A DNA stretch of 64,000 nucleotides from Pustulibacterium marinum (GTDB lineage Bacteria; Bacteroidota; Bacteroidia; Flavobacteriales; Flavobacteriaceae). Under the pieces are notes generated by a model. It searched no databases, was not told where the DNA came from, and was given only the letters and a program-made list of their open reading frames with translations. The stretch lies in contig NZ_FPBK01000002.1 of the NCBI RefSeq assembly GCF_900116665.1, forward strand, positions 54,360 through 118,359, given 5' to 3'. Numbering within the stretch: position 1 is the stretch's first letter; each line of letters opens with the position of its first letter. This document shows, piece after piece, positions 8,057 to 17,184 of this stretch. Made by a program: the position numbers and the translations under genes.

Positions 8057-8110
8057 CAGTAGTAGCGTGGGGAGTGTAAAAGTTGTATATTGTATAGCAT
8101 ATTTACAGGT

Positions 8111-8944
8111 ATGAAAAAAATAGTTACATTCCTCATGATACTGCTGGGGTTGCATCAAATGCATGCACAAAAAATAGATATCAAAGATTTTAATGAAAAA
8201 GCTGAAATTGCTGATTGGCTATTACGATATGATTTAGCAGCTTGGTATTCTACGGATGCTCTGGTGGCAAAAGGAGAAGAGGAAATGAGCGGCATTGGAA
8301 GAGAATGGTTCTGTTTTCAAGATACTACCAATATATGGCATGCCGTTTACGGAAAATATGAACATGGCCAATATGATCAGGTTTTTCATTTTAAGGTAAA
8401 GTCTAAAGAAGAAGTAATAGAAACTGATGAACAGATTGATACCACTTTTTTAAACAAATATGGGAAAGCTTTATCCAGAGCTTTTAAGGAAATGAAGCCT
8501 ATAAGTGATGCAGCCGGAATTCGTTTCAATCATTATATAAGAGAAAATAAGGATGGGAATTTAGAAGTATTTATATTTCCTGGTTTTCAACCTAATGGAA
8601 CAGCAGTGTATGGTGGAGAGTTTATTTATGAAATATCTCCTGATGACGAAATTATAAAAGATAATAGCTACTATCAAGGGCAGTTTTTAGGGTTTAAAAC
8701 AGATCCACCAAGGGAAATATGGTTAAATTATAGAGAAAAAGAAAAACCTACCTTAGGAGGTGTGTTCTTTGCCTGGTATTACAAAGATTATTTCACTAAG
8801 ATTTATATTGATAATAAAGAGAGTGTTTCGACACCTTTTAATGATAATGGTAATTATACTTGGATTCATGTAGAAAAAGATCTTAAAGCCGAGGCAAAAA
8901 AAAGAAAGCAAGACGCACGAGAAGAAAAGCGAAAGAAGATATAG
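8111..8944 (+). CDS. Secreted protein of unknown function
   Basis: The ATG at 8111 is preferred over the open frame from 8090, because it begins a clean signal peptide (MKKIVTFLMILLGLHQMHAQ). The 277-residue product is exported. The mature part alternates short strands with aromatic residues, and ends in a run of Lys, Arg and Glu. I see no catalytic motif. Its upstream region carries GTAAAAGTTGTATATTG (8077-8093), shared with other accessory genes here. Confidence 0.7.
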   Translation: MKKIVTFLMILLGLHQMHAQKIDIKDFNEKAEIADWLLRYDLAAWYSTDALVAKGEEEMSGIGREWFCFQDTTNIWHAVYGKYEHGQYDQVFHFKVKSKEEVIETDEQIDTTFLNKYGKALSRAFKEMKPISDAAGIRFNHYIRENKDGNLEVFIFPGFQPNGTAVYGGEFIYEISPDDEIIKDNSYYQGQFLGFKTDPPREIWLNYREKEKPTLGGVFFAWYYKDYFTKIYIDNKESVSTPFNDNGNYTWIHVEKDLKAEAKKRKQDAREEKRKKI

Positions 8945-8997
8945 TATAGTTTATAAAAGTTGTATTTTGGTCTTGGTATGAAAGCGCAATAATTTTA

Positions 8998-9642
8998 ATG
9001 AACAGAAAACAATACATAGCTACAAGAGCTTTATTTGATGAAGATGACCTAACTATTGTAGGAATACTTTGGGATGATGAAAACCTTTCGAATGTAGAAA
9101 AACTGAATTTAAGTTTTGACTTTTTTGAACGTAGTCCTGAATACGGAATTTGTTCTGAATTGAACATGTACTTCTCAGAATTGACTTCCGAAGAGAAAAA
9201 TACACTCTTAGACTACTATAAAAAATATCTCAAATCTGATAAACCAGAACATAAAAAGCAAATAAAGTATTCGCTTTGGGTTGATTTCTTTGAAGACCCA
9301 CAAACAGTTGCTGAAACTTGGAATAGCTTAATAGGAGATTGTAAAGACGAGCACATTTTAAGAGAGTTATTATCGGTTTCTGGTCCTGTTCCATTTGATA
9401 AAAAAGACGAATTATATCTGAAGCTGATTAAAGATAAAACAAATCATGAAGCAATTTTAGATAGTTTAGTAGGAAGCTTTTTTGATGTTTATGGCGATAT
9501 AAATATGCAAAGAGCCAGGGTTATTCTACCTACTTTGAAAATTGATAAAACCTCTGAAAAGTATATAAAACTGAATAAAAAATTAAAAGAGTTTCAAAGC
9601 AAAGAGGAATATTGGAAGTCTTTAGAAGGGAAAGGTAATTAA
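8998..9642 (+). CDS. Hypothetical soluble helical protein
   Basis: A 214-residue cytosolic protein with no signal peptide or membrane segment. It is acidic and predicted to be mostly helical, with repeated amphipathic pairs that could form HEAT-like hairpins. Small proteins of this kind are sometimes immunity proteins, but no toxin gene is next to it. The spacer before it (8948-8966) carries TAAAAGTTGTATTTTGG, again matching the accessory-region promoter-like motif. Confidence 0.6.
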   Translation: MNRKQYIATRALFDEDDLTIVGILWDDENLSNVEKLNLSFDFFERSPEYGICSELNMYFSELTSEEKNTLLDYYKKYLKSDKPEHKKQIKYSLWVDFFEDPQTVAETWNSLIGDCKDEHILRELLSVSGPVPFDKKDELYLKLIKDKTNHEAILDSLVGSFFDVYGDINMQRARVILPTLKIDKTSEKYIKLNKKLKEFQSKEEYWKSLEGKGN

Positions 9643-9763
9643 CAATAGGTGTAGTATGATTTCTTGTTAATCGCTTAATCTATACATTATACAAGTAACT
9701 TAGTAGCGGTTTTGTAGTCTTTGTGGTTCATTTTTATTAGTAGTTTGTTAGATTAAGTATTGT

Positions 9764-10524
9764 TTAGTTAATGCCAATACAAAACAACGTTTGTCCTTTA
9801 GTAACGGGTGGAGTGCCAATTTTGTACAAAATAGTTCCGGTAGCGGTTGCATGTACTTTACCCAATTCGTTACCAAAAATATCTTTCACAATTCCCAGCA
9901 GTGTTCCTTTGGTAACAATGTCGCCTGCTTTGTAATCACTATAAAAAAGGCCTTGCATAGGCACAGGTATATAAGCCTGATTGGTAAAGTAGTTTTTAGC
10001 TATGTTTATTTTTGGGGTTGCTTTTTGATACATGTTCATGTAGTTGAGCATGCGATGTACCGCATTGGTAATTGTGCTAATTTCTTCCGGGTTCACGTTT
10101 CCTAATTTTCCCATTTCTATGCTTAATGCGGGTATTCCTTGTTGCACTGCTTGTTTAAAAGCATACTCGGCAGGTTGGTCTGCTGCTAAGTGGTATGGAT
10201 ACGATACTATATTTTCAAAACCACTCACATCACATAGTTGCGCAGCCAGTTGGGTTTGTGCTGTAAAATGTGTGTTGTTGTAATAACAAATAAATGGTAA
10301 CAGGTCTTCGTTAGCATCTCCGGCATGCATATCTAACACCACATCAGAAATTGGATAGATATGTTGCTTAATGTAATCTGCCAGTACTTCTGTGATGCTT
10401 CCATTAGAACTTCCGGGAAATTCCCTATTCAGGTTTTTATGATCTAGCGGATTGTAAAAAGGAGTGCGTTGGTAAAAGGCGGCTGTGTTGGCTAACGGAA
10501 TTATAATAAGGTTTCCCTTTGTAC
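9764..10524 (-). pseudogene. 3' part of an aspartoacylase/succinylglutamate desuccinylase-family gene
   Basis: The frame reads from about 10524 (KGNLIIIPLANTAAF) through LNREFPG and DMHAGD to IGIN at 9764. LNRxFPG and DxH are conserved in M14-type zinc amidohydrolases; the DxH His is a zinc ligand. The N-terminal 70-100 residues, with the HGxE zinc ligands, are missing, so it should be inactive. A GTG at 10342 could start a shorter product but lies inside the catalytic domain. The C-terminal region (~95 residues, GDIVTKGTLLG ... GTPPVTKGQTLF) is the beta-rich domain seen in this family. Its 5' end is joined to a broken TonB receptor. Confidence 0.8.
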
Positions 10525-11373
10525 ACGGTCTGTAGGTACTTTATAGTCGGCATAGTCTCTCACTGTAATGCGTGCTCTGTAAAACCAATTCTCTTTTCTA
10601 GCGGTTATTCCGGTAGAAATTCCAAGCAAACTGTTATTACTTTCTCCCAGTAGGTTTATGTTGCCTTTAAAACTGTGCGGCAAGGGTACGTTGGGTGGCG
10701 TAATGGCTACCACACCGGCAATGGCATCTGAACCATACAGCAAAGAAGCCGGACCTTTAATCACATTGATATGCTCAATACCATACTGATCAATTTCCAA
10801 ACCATGATCGGCACCCCATTGTTGTGCTTCGTGTTTAATACCGTTTTCTACGACACTAACACGGTTAAATCCTAAACCTCTGATCACAGGCTTCGATTGT
10901 CCCGAACCAATATTGATAGTACTTACACCTGGAATTTTACTAAGGGTTTGCATTAAACTATTTTCTCTATTTTCCTCTAAATAAGTTTTAGTGATGGCGG
11001 TAGACATCATAGGAGTCTCGGTATTCATAGTGGTGCTTTGTGCCGTGACTTCTACTGCTGAAAGTGCAGTGTTCTTAGGCAACAATACAATACGTATAGG
11101 CTTTTGAAGCTCTTGATTAGAAAGCGCAACATGTTGCGTTTCGTAGCTCATGTGCGAAACATGTAAGGTTAGTTTTGCAGTAGCCTCCACAGTAAGGGTA
11201 AAGTTTCCTGCTACATTACTCACAGCGTAGTCATTTTTGTAAATCACAGTACCGTTCTCAATAGGAGATTGGTTTGTAGCATCGATGAGCGTTCCTGTAA
11301 TTTGCACCGATTCTTGTGCATATACAGTGGCACATTGGAATACAATTCCAATGATCAGATATAAATATCTCAT
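10501..11373 (-). pseudogene. 5' part of a zinc-type TonB-dependent receptor gene
   Basis: A 290-residue product: signal peptide (1-19), carboxypeptidase-like beta-sandwich domain (~22-105), then a complete plug (VEVTAQ, PGVSTINIGSGQSKPVIRG, GADHGLEID, IKGPASLLYGSDAIAG, ~107-225) and only the first barrel strands. It stops at 10501 after DYADYKVPTD. Intact receptors have about 750 residues. The plug wording is typical of receptors linked to zinc uptake (ZnuD-like). The frame runs into the aspartoacylase remnant, implying a deletion that fused two genes. A Fur-family regulator is divergently encoded upstream, which fits a metal-uptake locus. It could still make a truncated, non-transporting protein. 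Confidence 0.85.
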
Positions 11374-11397
11374 ACAACAATAGGGTTGAGTATATGG

Positions 11398-11429
11398 CGC
11401 TATATAAAAGTTATTGCAGTTATATAGCG
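11398..11429 (-). promoter_or_regulatory. Perfect hairpin before the receptor start
   Basis: CGCTATATAA (11398-11407) and TTATATAGCG (11420-11429) form a perfect 10-bp inverted repeat with a 12-nt loop, 24 nt upstream of the receptor ATG. It may be an operator or an mRNA structure between the two genes of the operon. Confidence 0.5.
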
Positions 11430-11553
11430 TTAACGAGTGTTAGTATTACACTTGGATATTTGTTTTTTTAGTAGAGAAAATCAAATAAAATACTTGTAGA
11501 ACAGTACAGTTTAGATAGATTTCTCCCGGAAAAAATAAGTGTGAAATAGCTAA

Positions 11554-11910
11554 TTATGCTATGTAAGGAGGGGGGAGGCTAAAGAGATAGCGTTGAAAAA
11601 AACAAGCAACCGTTTTTGGCTGGTAGTGGTTTACCTGATTTTCTTTTGTGTGGTTTGGAGGAATGCTAAGTGTATCATTTATAAATGCTTTTTCGGCAAT
11701 CACAGGAGCCTGCTGGTCTAGCATTACAAAGTCACAGATGGCACATTCTACATCATCTTCACCATCGTTGAAATTAGTGTAGTGTTCTAAAGCATGCAAC
11801 CCAGATAGCTTGATACTTAAAAGAAGTACCAGAAATGTGTAGGAAATAATATGCTTTACTTTTTGATGCAAGAGTGCTTTGTTTTGTATTGAAGTAGCAA
11901 ATGTATTCAA
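11554..11910 (-). CDS. Small membrane-anchored Cys-motif protein of the zinc locus
   Basis: A 118-residue protein with one hydrophobic segment (residues ~22-41), an acidic stretch with ECAICDF (CxxC), and a tail ending SLPPPYIA. Small proteins with this layout often precede metal-related TonB receptors in Flavobacteria. Two paralogous proteins with a comparable layout (anchor, Cys motif, LLRPP tail) stand at the head of the copper locus at 20-21 kb. It lies upstream of the broken receptor in the same direction and divergent from the Fur-type regulator. A metal-binding or chaperone role is only an inference. Confidence 0.65.
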   Translation of the reverse strand: MNTFATSIQNKALLHQKVKHIISYTFLVLLLSIKLSGLHALEHYTNFNDGEDDVECAICDFVMLDQQAPVIAEKAFINDTLSIPPNHTKENQVNHYQPKTVACFFQRYLFSLPPPYIA

Positions 11911-11923
11911 AAAAAATAAAAAC

Positions 11924-11936
11924 GCAACATAGTTGC
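11924..11936. promoter_or_regulatory. Candidate operator between small protein and Fur/Zur genes
   Basis: GCAACATAGTTGC: 5-bp arms GCAAC/GTTGC around 3 nt, in the 94-nt divergent spacer. Location fits a Zur/Fur site that controls both directions. It is shorter than classical 19-bp Fur boxes, so this is tentative. Confidence 0.35.
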
Positions 11937-12004
11937 AAAATATTCATCTGTTATAAAAAGGATAGATTTTGTAAATTTGTCATTATGATATCTTTATAAT
12001 TAAT

Positions 12005-12397
12005 ATGGCTCTCACAAGAAATACAAAAGCACAGGAAGAAGTTTTAAAATTAATGCAGGAAACACCACATACCCTTACGGTAGATGAGATTTGTGAAAAA
12101 ATTCCTTTACAGGTAAACAAAACAACCGTATATAGAATGTTAGAACGTTTTGTGGCTGCTGGTAAGGTACATTTTATTACCAGTTCTGATGGTAAAGCGC
12201 ATTATGCCTTATGTACTTCTTGTAAACACCAACATACATTGCACAACCACATTCATTTTCAATGTACAGCATGTGGTACCGTAGATTGTTTGCCAGATAA
12301 GGTTGAAATTCCGGTATTACCAGGATATCAAATGAAAGAAACCCAATTTTTGATCATTGGAATCTGTACTAAATGTGCAGCAGTAGGTAAAGAATAA
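12005..12397 (+). CDS. Fur-family metal regulator, Zur-like
   Basis: A 130-residue repressor: winged helix (residues ~1-65, with NKTTVYRMLERF as recognition helix) and a dimerisation domain with CTSC (70-73), HxH, CTAC (87-90) and CTKC (121-124). The CxxC pairs form the structural zinc site of Fur proteins. Context favours zinc: the neighbouring receptor fragment is of the zinc type. Fur, Mur and PerR cannot be excluded on sequence alone. The gene is divergent from the small-protein/receptor operon. Confidence 0.85.
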   Translation: MALTRNTKAQEEVLKLMQETPHTLTVDEICEKIPLQVNKTTVYRMLERFVAAGKVHFITSSDGKAHYALCTSCKHQHTLHNHIHFQCTACGTVDCLPDKVEIPVLPGYQMKETQFLIIGICTKCAAVGKE

Positions 12398-12527
12398 TAT
12401 AAAGTAATTACCAGTGCTAACCATTAAATTAGGTAAAAGAAGATTATGGAGTACTGTAGGTATGCAAGACTCACTATATGATTTATGAAATTGAATTTCT
12501 TTTACATGGCAAATACTTCTAAAGAGT

Positions 12528-13547
12528 TCATCTTCCACCTTCATAATACCCGGCAGCTTTGGTAAGTCGTCTTTTCATGTTGCGGCGAAGCATCTTGGGC
12601 GCTAGCACTTCTAAATAATCACCAAACCCAAGTAGCATACGTTCCAGCTCAAAGTTGAGGTGAACCCGCATGATGAACGTAATACTGCCATCAGCATGCT
12701 TTTCATAGACTTCCTGAGAAGCATGAAAGGGTTTGGTAAGCACATAAGGCGCATTGCTACGGTCTACTTTGAAAATTACTTTGGAAGGTCTAAATTTCTC
12801 CATCACAGTAACGCCAATGGTATGTTGGTAATAGGCATCTACATCAAAGGTTGCCGGAATATACGCTGCGCCAAAATCATAATCAATGCCCAGAATTCTA
12901 TCCAAAGCAAAAGTGATGATTTTTGGTTTTTCTGTAGTACGACCAATAACAAACCAGCGGTTGTTATATTCTTTTAGAAAATGCGCATGAAAAATAACCT
13001 CCTGTGGTTGATAGGCTTTAAACGATTGGTACATCAGTTTGATGACTACCTGTTTTAAAATAGCCTGATACAATTCATTCAACCATTCCAATCCTTTTAG
13101 GTTGTCATTTTTGTCTAAATGAATAATAGGGTTTTTGTGATGCTGTTCGGTATAGATCTTATCTTCCAATTTGTTGATAATACCCTTAAAATCGGCAAAC
13201 AAAGAGAAATCCTGAAACTGTTTTAGCATGTTCATGGTTTCTGTAAGTATCCCCATATCGGTTTCGGTCAAAGGAATATCGGTAATAGAATATTCAGGAT
13301 CGGCATAGCGGTAAAACTTTCGGTCGTATACTTCAATAGGCGCATTGTAGCCCAATTTATCACTGCGCATTACCTGAATATCCATTTGCAGCGTGCGCTT
13401 GCTTACATTCACACTACGTCCTTCAAACTCATACAAGGCATCGCTACAGGCTTCCATTAAACTAGCAAGTGTCCAGTCTCTATAATGGTTTTGCAGGCAT
13501 TTATCAATGGTTTTGTAGCGTATCAAAGCATTTTTAGTAACCGCCAT
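12528..13547 (-). CDS. WYL-domain transcriptional regulator
   Basis: A 339-residue regulator: N-terminal helix-turn-helix (~8-85, with SKRTLQMDIQVMRS), a WYL domain in the middle (~160-225, KLMYQSFKA ... FHAHFLKEYNNRWFVIGRT) and a C-terminal WCX-like part ending MLRRNMKRRL. WYL domains bind nucleic-acid or nucleotide ligands and control repair, defence and RNA-processing genes. It is divergent from the RtcB ligase gene over a 179-nt spacer, so it most likely regulates that gene. Confidence 0.9.
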   Translation of the reverse strand: MAVTKNALIRYKTIDKCLQNHYRDWTLASLMEACSDALYEFEGRSVNVSKRTLQMDIQVMRSDKLGYNAPIEVYDRKFYRYADPEYSITDIPLTETDMGILTETMNMLKQFQDFSLFADFKGIINKLEDKIYTEQHHKNPIIHLDKNDNLKGLEWLNELYQAILKQVVIKLMYQSFKAYQPQEVIFHAHFLKEYNNRWFVIGRTTEKPKIITFALDRILGIDYDFGAAYIPATFDVDAYYQHTIGVTVMEKFRPSKVIFKVDRSNAPYVLTKPFHASQEVYEKHADGSITFIMRVHLNFELERMLLGFGDYLEVLAPKMLRRNMKRRLTKAAGYYEGGR

Positions 13548-13669
13548 AAAGTAAATTTTCGTACTAAAATACAGGAAAAAATAAACTACGCAAAAAGGTT
13601 GCGCACTTGTGTTGCAATCTTTGTATGTAGTTAAACAATGGGTTTGTAGCAGCTACATTAATTAGTAGT

Positions 13670-13697
13670 GCTCCGTTGCACGGGGAGGTAACGGAGC
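13670..13697 (+). promoter_or_regulatory. GC-rich hairpin in the rtcB leader
   Basis: GCTCCGTT (13670-13677) pairs perfectly with AACGGAGC (13690-13697) around a G-rich 12-nt loop; outer AT-rich bases TTAAT/ATTAA can extend it. It ends 29 nt before the rtcB ATG in an otherwise AT-rich spacer. It may be an operator for the WYL protein or an mRNA element. Confidence 0.55.
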
Positions 13698-13723
13698 TTG
13701 ATTAAAAATTAAAAAACAATTGA

Positions 13724-15127
<1,404 letters not shown>

Positions 15128-15130
15128 CAG

Positions 15131-15157
15131 CGTTCCCAGAGCATGGGAACGTTTTTT
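15131..15157 (+). terminator. Intrinsic terminator after rtcB
   Basis: CGTTCCC (15131-15137), 7-nt loop, GGGAACG (15145-15151), then six T. Confidence 0.85.
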
Positions 15158-15216
15158 ATGGGCTTATATTTTGTGATAAGTAGGTGCGATTTGTAATGCC
15201 AAATATGTGTTAAGCC

Positions 15217-16236
15217 TTATTCCGTAACAAAACTTTCATCGCTTAGGGTATGCATAAAAGCAAGTAGGTCTTCTTTTTCTTGCGTGGTAAGCGCAATGCG
15301 GTTGTTGTTATTTTTTAGGATGGGGTCTAAATTATCGGCTGCTATGACTCCGGTATCAAAATAGTCTAATACCTCCATTAGAGTTTCAAACTGACCAAAA
15401 CTACCATAAGGAGCGGTGTAGGCTACATTGCGTAACGATGGCACTCTAAAGCTCATATATTCATTCATATCTCCGGTGACACGGGCTCTTCCGGCTTCGT
15501 CTACACTTGGGTTTATAGGAAAACCAACGTTTCTAAAACTTTGATCGGTAAACAATTCGGAGCTGTGGCAACTGGCACATTTCTGCTGGAAAGTGGCATA
15601 ACCATTTGCTTCACTTTCGGTAAAGCTAGCCCCTTCGTTGCGCATCACGGCATCGTAGGTACTGTTGGCAGAGACTAAAGTGTATTCGTACTGCGCAATA
15701 CTTTGATAGATTCTTTCGGGAGTGATCTCATCATCGCCAAAGGCATTCCGAAACAATTCAGTATACGTATCGTCACCATCGATTTTTGAGATGACTTCCA
15801 AAATAGACGAATCCATTTCTTCGTGGGTGATAATAGGCACCAAAGGTTGATTTTCTAACTGCAATCGGCTGCCATCCCAATTGTAAAAATTCATAAACGC
15901 CAGGTTCTGTATCGCCGGAACATTGCGTAAACCTACTCGGCCTTCCACACCAATTCCTTGTGCGTTATGATCGGCAAAGGCATTGCTTGGTATGTGGCAA
16001 CTGGCACAGGCAATAGAATTATCGGTGCTTAATCGGGTATCAAAAAACAACTGTTTTCCCAATTCCACGCCGTATTGTGTTGGCATATTATTGTACACCG
16101 CATTGTTGGGTTCTGGAAAATTAGCCGGAATAGTAAAACCTATTTCCGGATTTTCAATAGGAATCATTTCCGTAGTGGTATCACTACAAGACGCAAGTGT
16201 GATGGTTACAGCCAAAAGCATGCAATATTTTACCAT
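15217..16236 (-). CDS. MbnH-like di-heme cytochrome c peroxidase-family enzyme
   Basis: A 339-residue lipoprotein (lipobox LASC, Cys 17). Two c-heme sites: CASCH at 77-81 and CASCH at 220-224. The order and spacing (GLRNVPAIQNLAF, WDGS, ITHEEM, FRVPSLRNVAYTAPYGSFG) are those of the MauG/cytochrome c peroxidase superfamily. Gene pairing with an MbnP-like protein identifies the MbnH branch: in methanotrophs MbnH oxidises Trp of MbnP to kynurenine to build a copper site. It is last in the copper-locus gene order, 61 nt after mbnP-like with a hairpin between them. Confidence 0.88.
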   Translation of the reverse strand: MVKYCMLLAVTITLASCSDTTTEMIPIENPEIGFTIPANFPEPNNAVYNNMPTQYGVELGKQLFFDTRLSTDNSIACASCHIPSNAFADHNAQGIGVEGRVGLRNVPAIQNLAFMNFYNWDGSRLQLENQPLVPIITHEEMDSSILEVISKIDGDDTYTELFRNAFGDDEITPERIYQSIAQYEYTLVSANSTYDAVMRNEGASFTESEANGYATFQQKCASCHSSELFTDQSFRNVGFPINPSVDEAGRARVTGDMNEYMSFRVPSLRNVAYTAPYGSFGQFETLMEVLDYFDTGVIAADNLDPILKNNNNRIALTTQEKEDLLAFMHTLSDESFVTE

Positions 16237-16253
16237 AATCTAGAGGTGTTAAG

Positions 16254-16286
16254 AAAGTCGCTCATAGCCATACTACAGGCGACTTT
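16254..16286 (-). promoter_or_regulatory. Hairpin between the MbnP-like and MbnH-like genes
   Basis: AAAGTCGC (16254-16261) and GCGACTTT (16279-16286) form a perfect 8-bp stem with a 17-nt loop. It may reduce read-through into the di-heme gene. The stem resembles the AAGTCGCT hairpins at 2979 and 8028. Confidence 0.5.
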
Positions 16287-16297
16287 GCTTAAAATAA

Positions 16298-17158
16298 TTA
16301 GTTGGTTACACTTTCTATAGTAAACATTCCATGCGTATCGGTAGTACCGTCACCTCCCAGATTGTCTACAAATTGCTCCATACTCGCTGCGGTATGAATA
16401 TTAGGCGTTGCGTTGTCTTCGCCCAGGGTAATGGTGTTGGTAGCGCCGCTTAACAGTTTGTCAAAATCTGCTTTAATGGTAATGGTAGGCGCACTGTTTC
16501 CTACAATAGCAGCGGTAGTAAGATCCAAAGTAATGGTTCTGTAGGCATCCACTCCTTGCGTATAAGTATCTTCTTCATCTTGTGTGCCTTCTACAGTACT
16601 TCCGGTATGTACCGAAAGCGTTTCATTTTCCGATCCGTAAAAGCCTTCAATTTTAGTAAAGCGATATCCGGTTCCCCATTCCCACATCATTTCGGTATCG
16701 TTGGCACCAGCTAAGGCGTAGAAGTTAGGGTTGCTTACTTCGTCTAAAGTGTTCAAATCGCTACGCACGCCTAAACCAAACTGAATTTGCGTATAGGTTG
16801 CCGCCGGAATGGTATTGAGTACATAGGTAAGGGTAGTTGCATCAGCTAAATTCACTACCGTAGCCCCGTTATCTAAATCGTTGATGTTGTATGGAAATTC
16901 AGTACCGTCTGCTTCTACCAACACAATATTGCTAATTACATATTTGGCTTCCGCAAAGTGGTGTATTTGTCCGGCTTCCGACGTATTCACTGTTGCCGAC
17001 GCATCTGTAGCATCTCCCAACACAATGGTTTCGTCTCCAAAGGTATTATGAAAAGCCAGCGTTACATTGTTGGCTACGGGCGTACCGTCATCATTGCTAC
17101 AAGAGAACAAAGCGGTTGTAGTTGCGGCTACGAATAGAAGTTTTTTTAAATTTTTCAT
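16298..17158 (-). CDS. MbnP-like copper-binding lipoprotein
   Basis: A 286-residue lipoprotein (lipobox FSCS, Cys 20). The region after the signal (NVTLAFHNTFGDETI, IHHFAEAKYVISNI, TQIQFGLGVRSDLN) and the motif MMWEWGTGYRFTKIEG (157-172) are characteristic of the MbnP family. Trp 159 and/or 161 in this motif are candidates for conversion to kynurenine by the MbnH partner encoded next. The protein is expected to bind copper outside the inner membrane or at the cell surface. Its gene lies 26 nt after the OprC-like receptor gene in the same direction. Confidence 0.88.
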   Translation of the reverse strand: MKNLKKLLFVAATTTALFSCSNDDGTPVANNVTLAFHNTFGDETIVLGDATDASATVNTSEAGQIHHFAEAKYVISNIVLVEADGTEFPYNINDLDNGATVVNLADATTLTYVLNTIPAATYTQIQFGLGVRSDLNTLDEVSNPNFYALAGANDTEMMWEWGTGYRFTKIEGFYGSENETLSVHTGSTVEGTQDEEDTYTQGVDAYRTITLDLTTAAIVGNSAPTITIKADFDKLLSGATNTITLGEDNATPNIHTAASMEQFVDNLGGDGTTDTHGMFTIESVTN

Positions 17159-17184
17159 GTGTATAATTAAATGTGTTATTGTTA

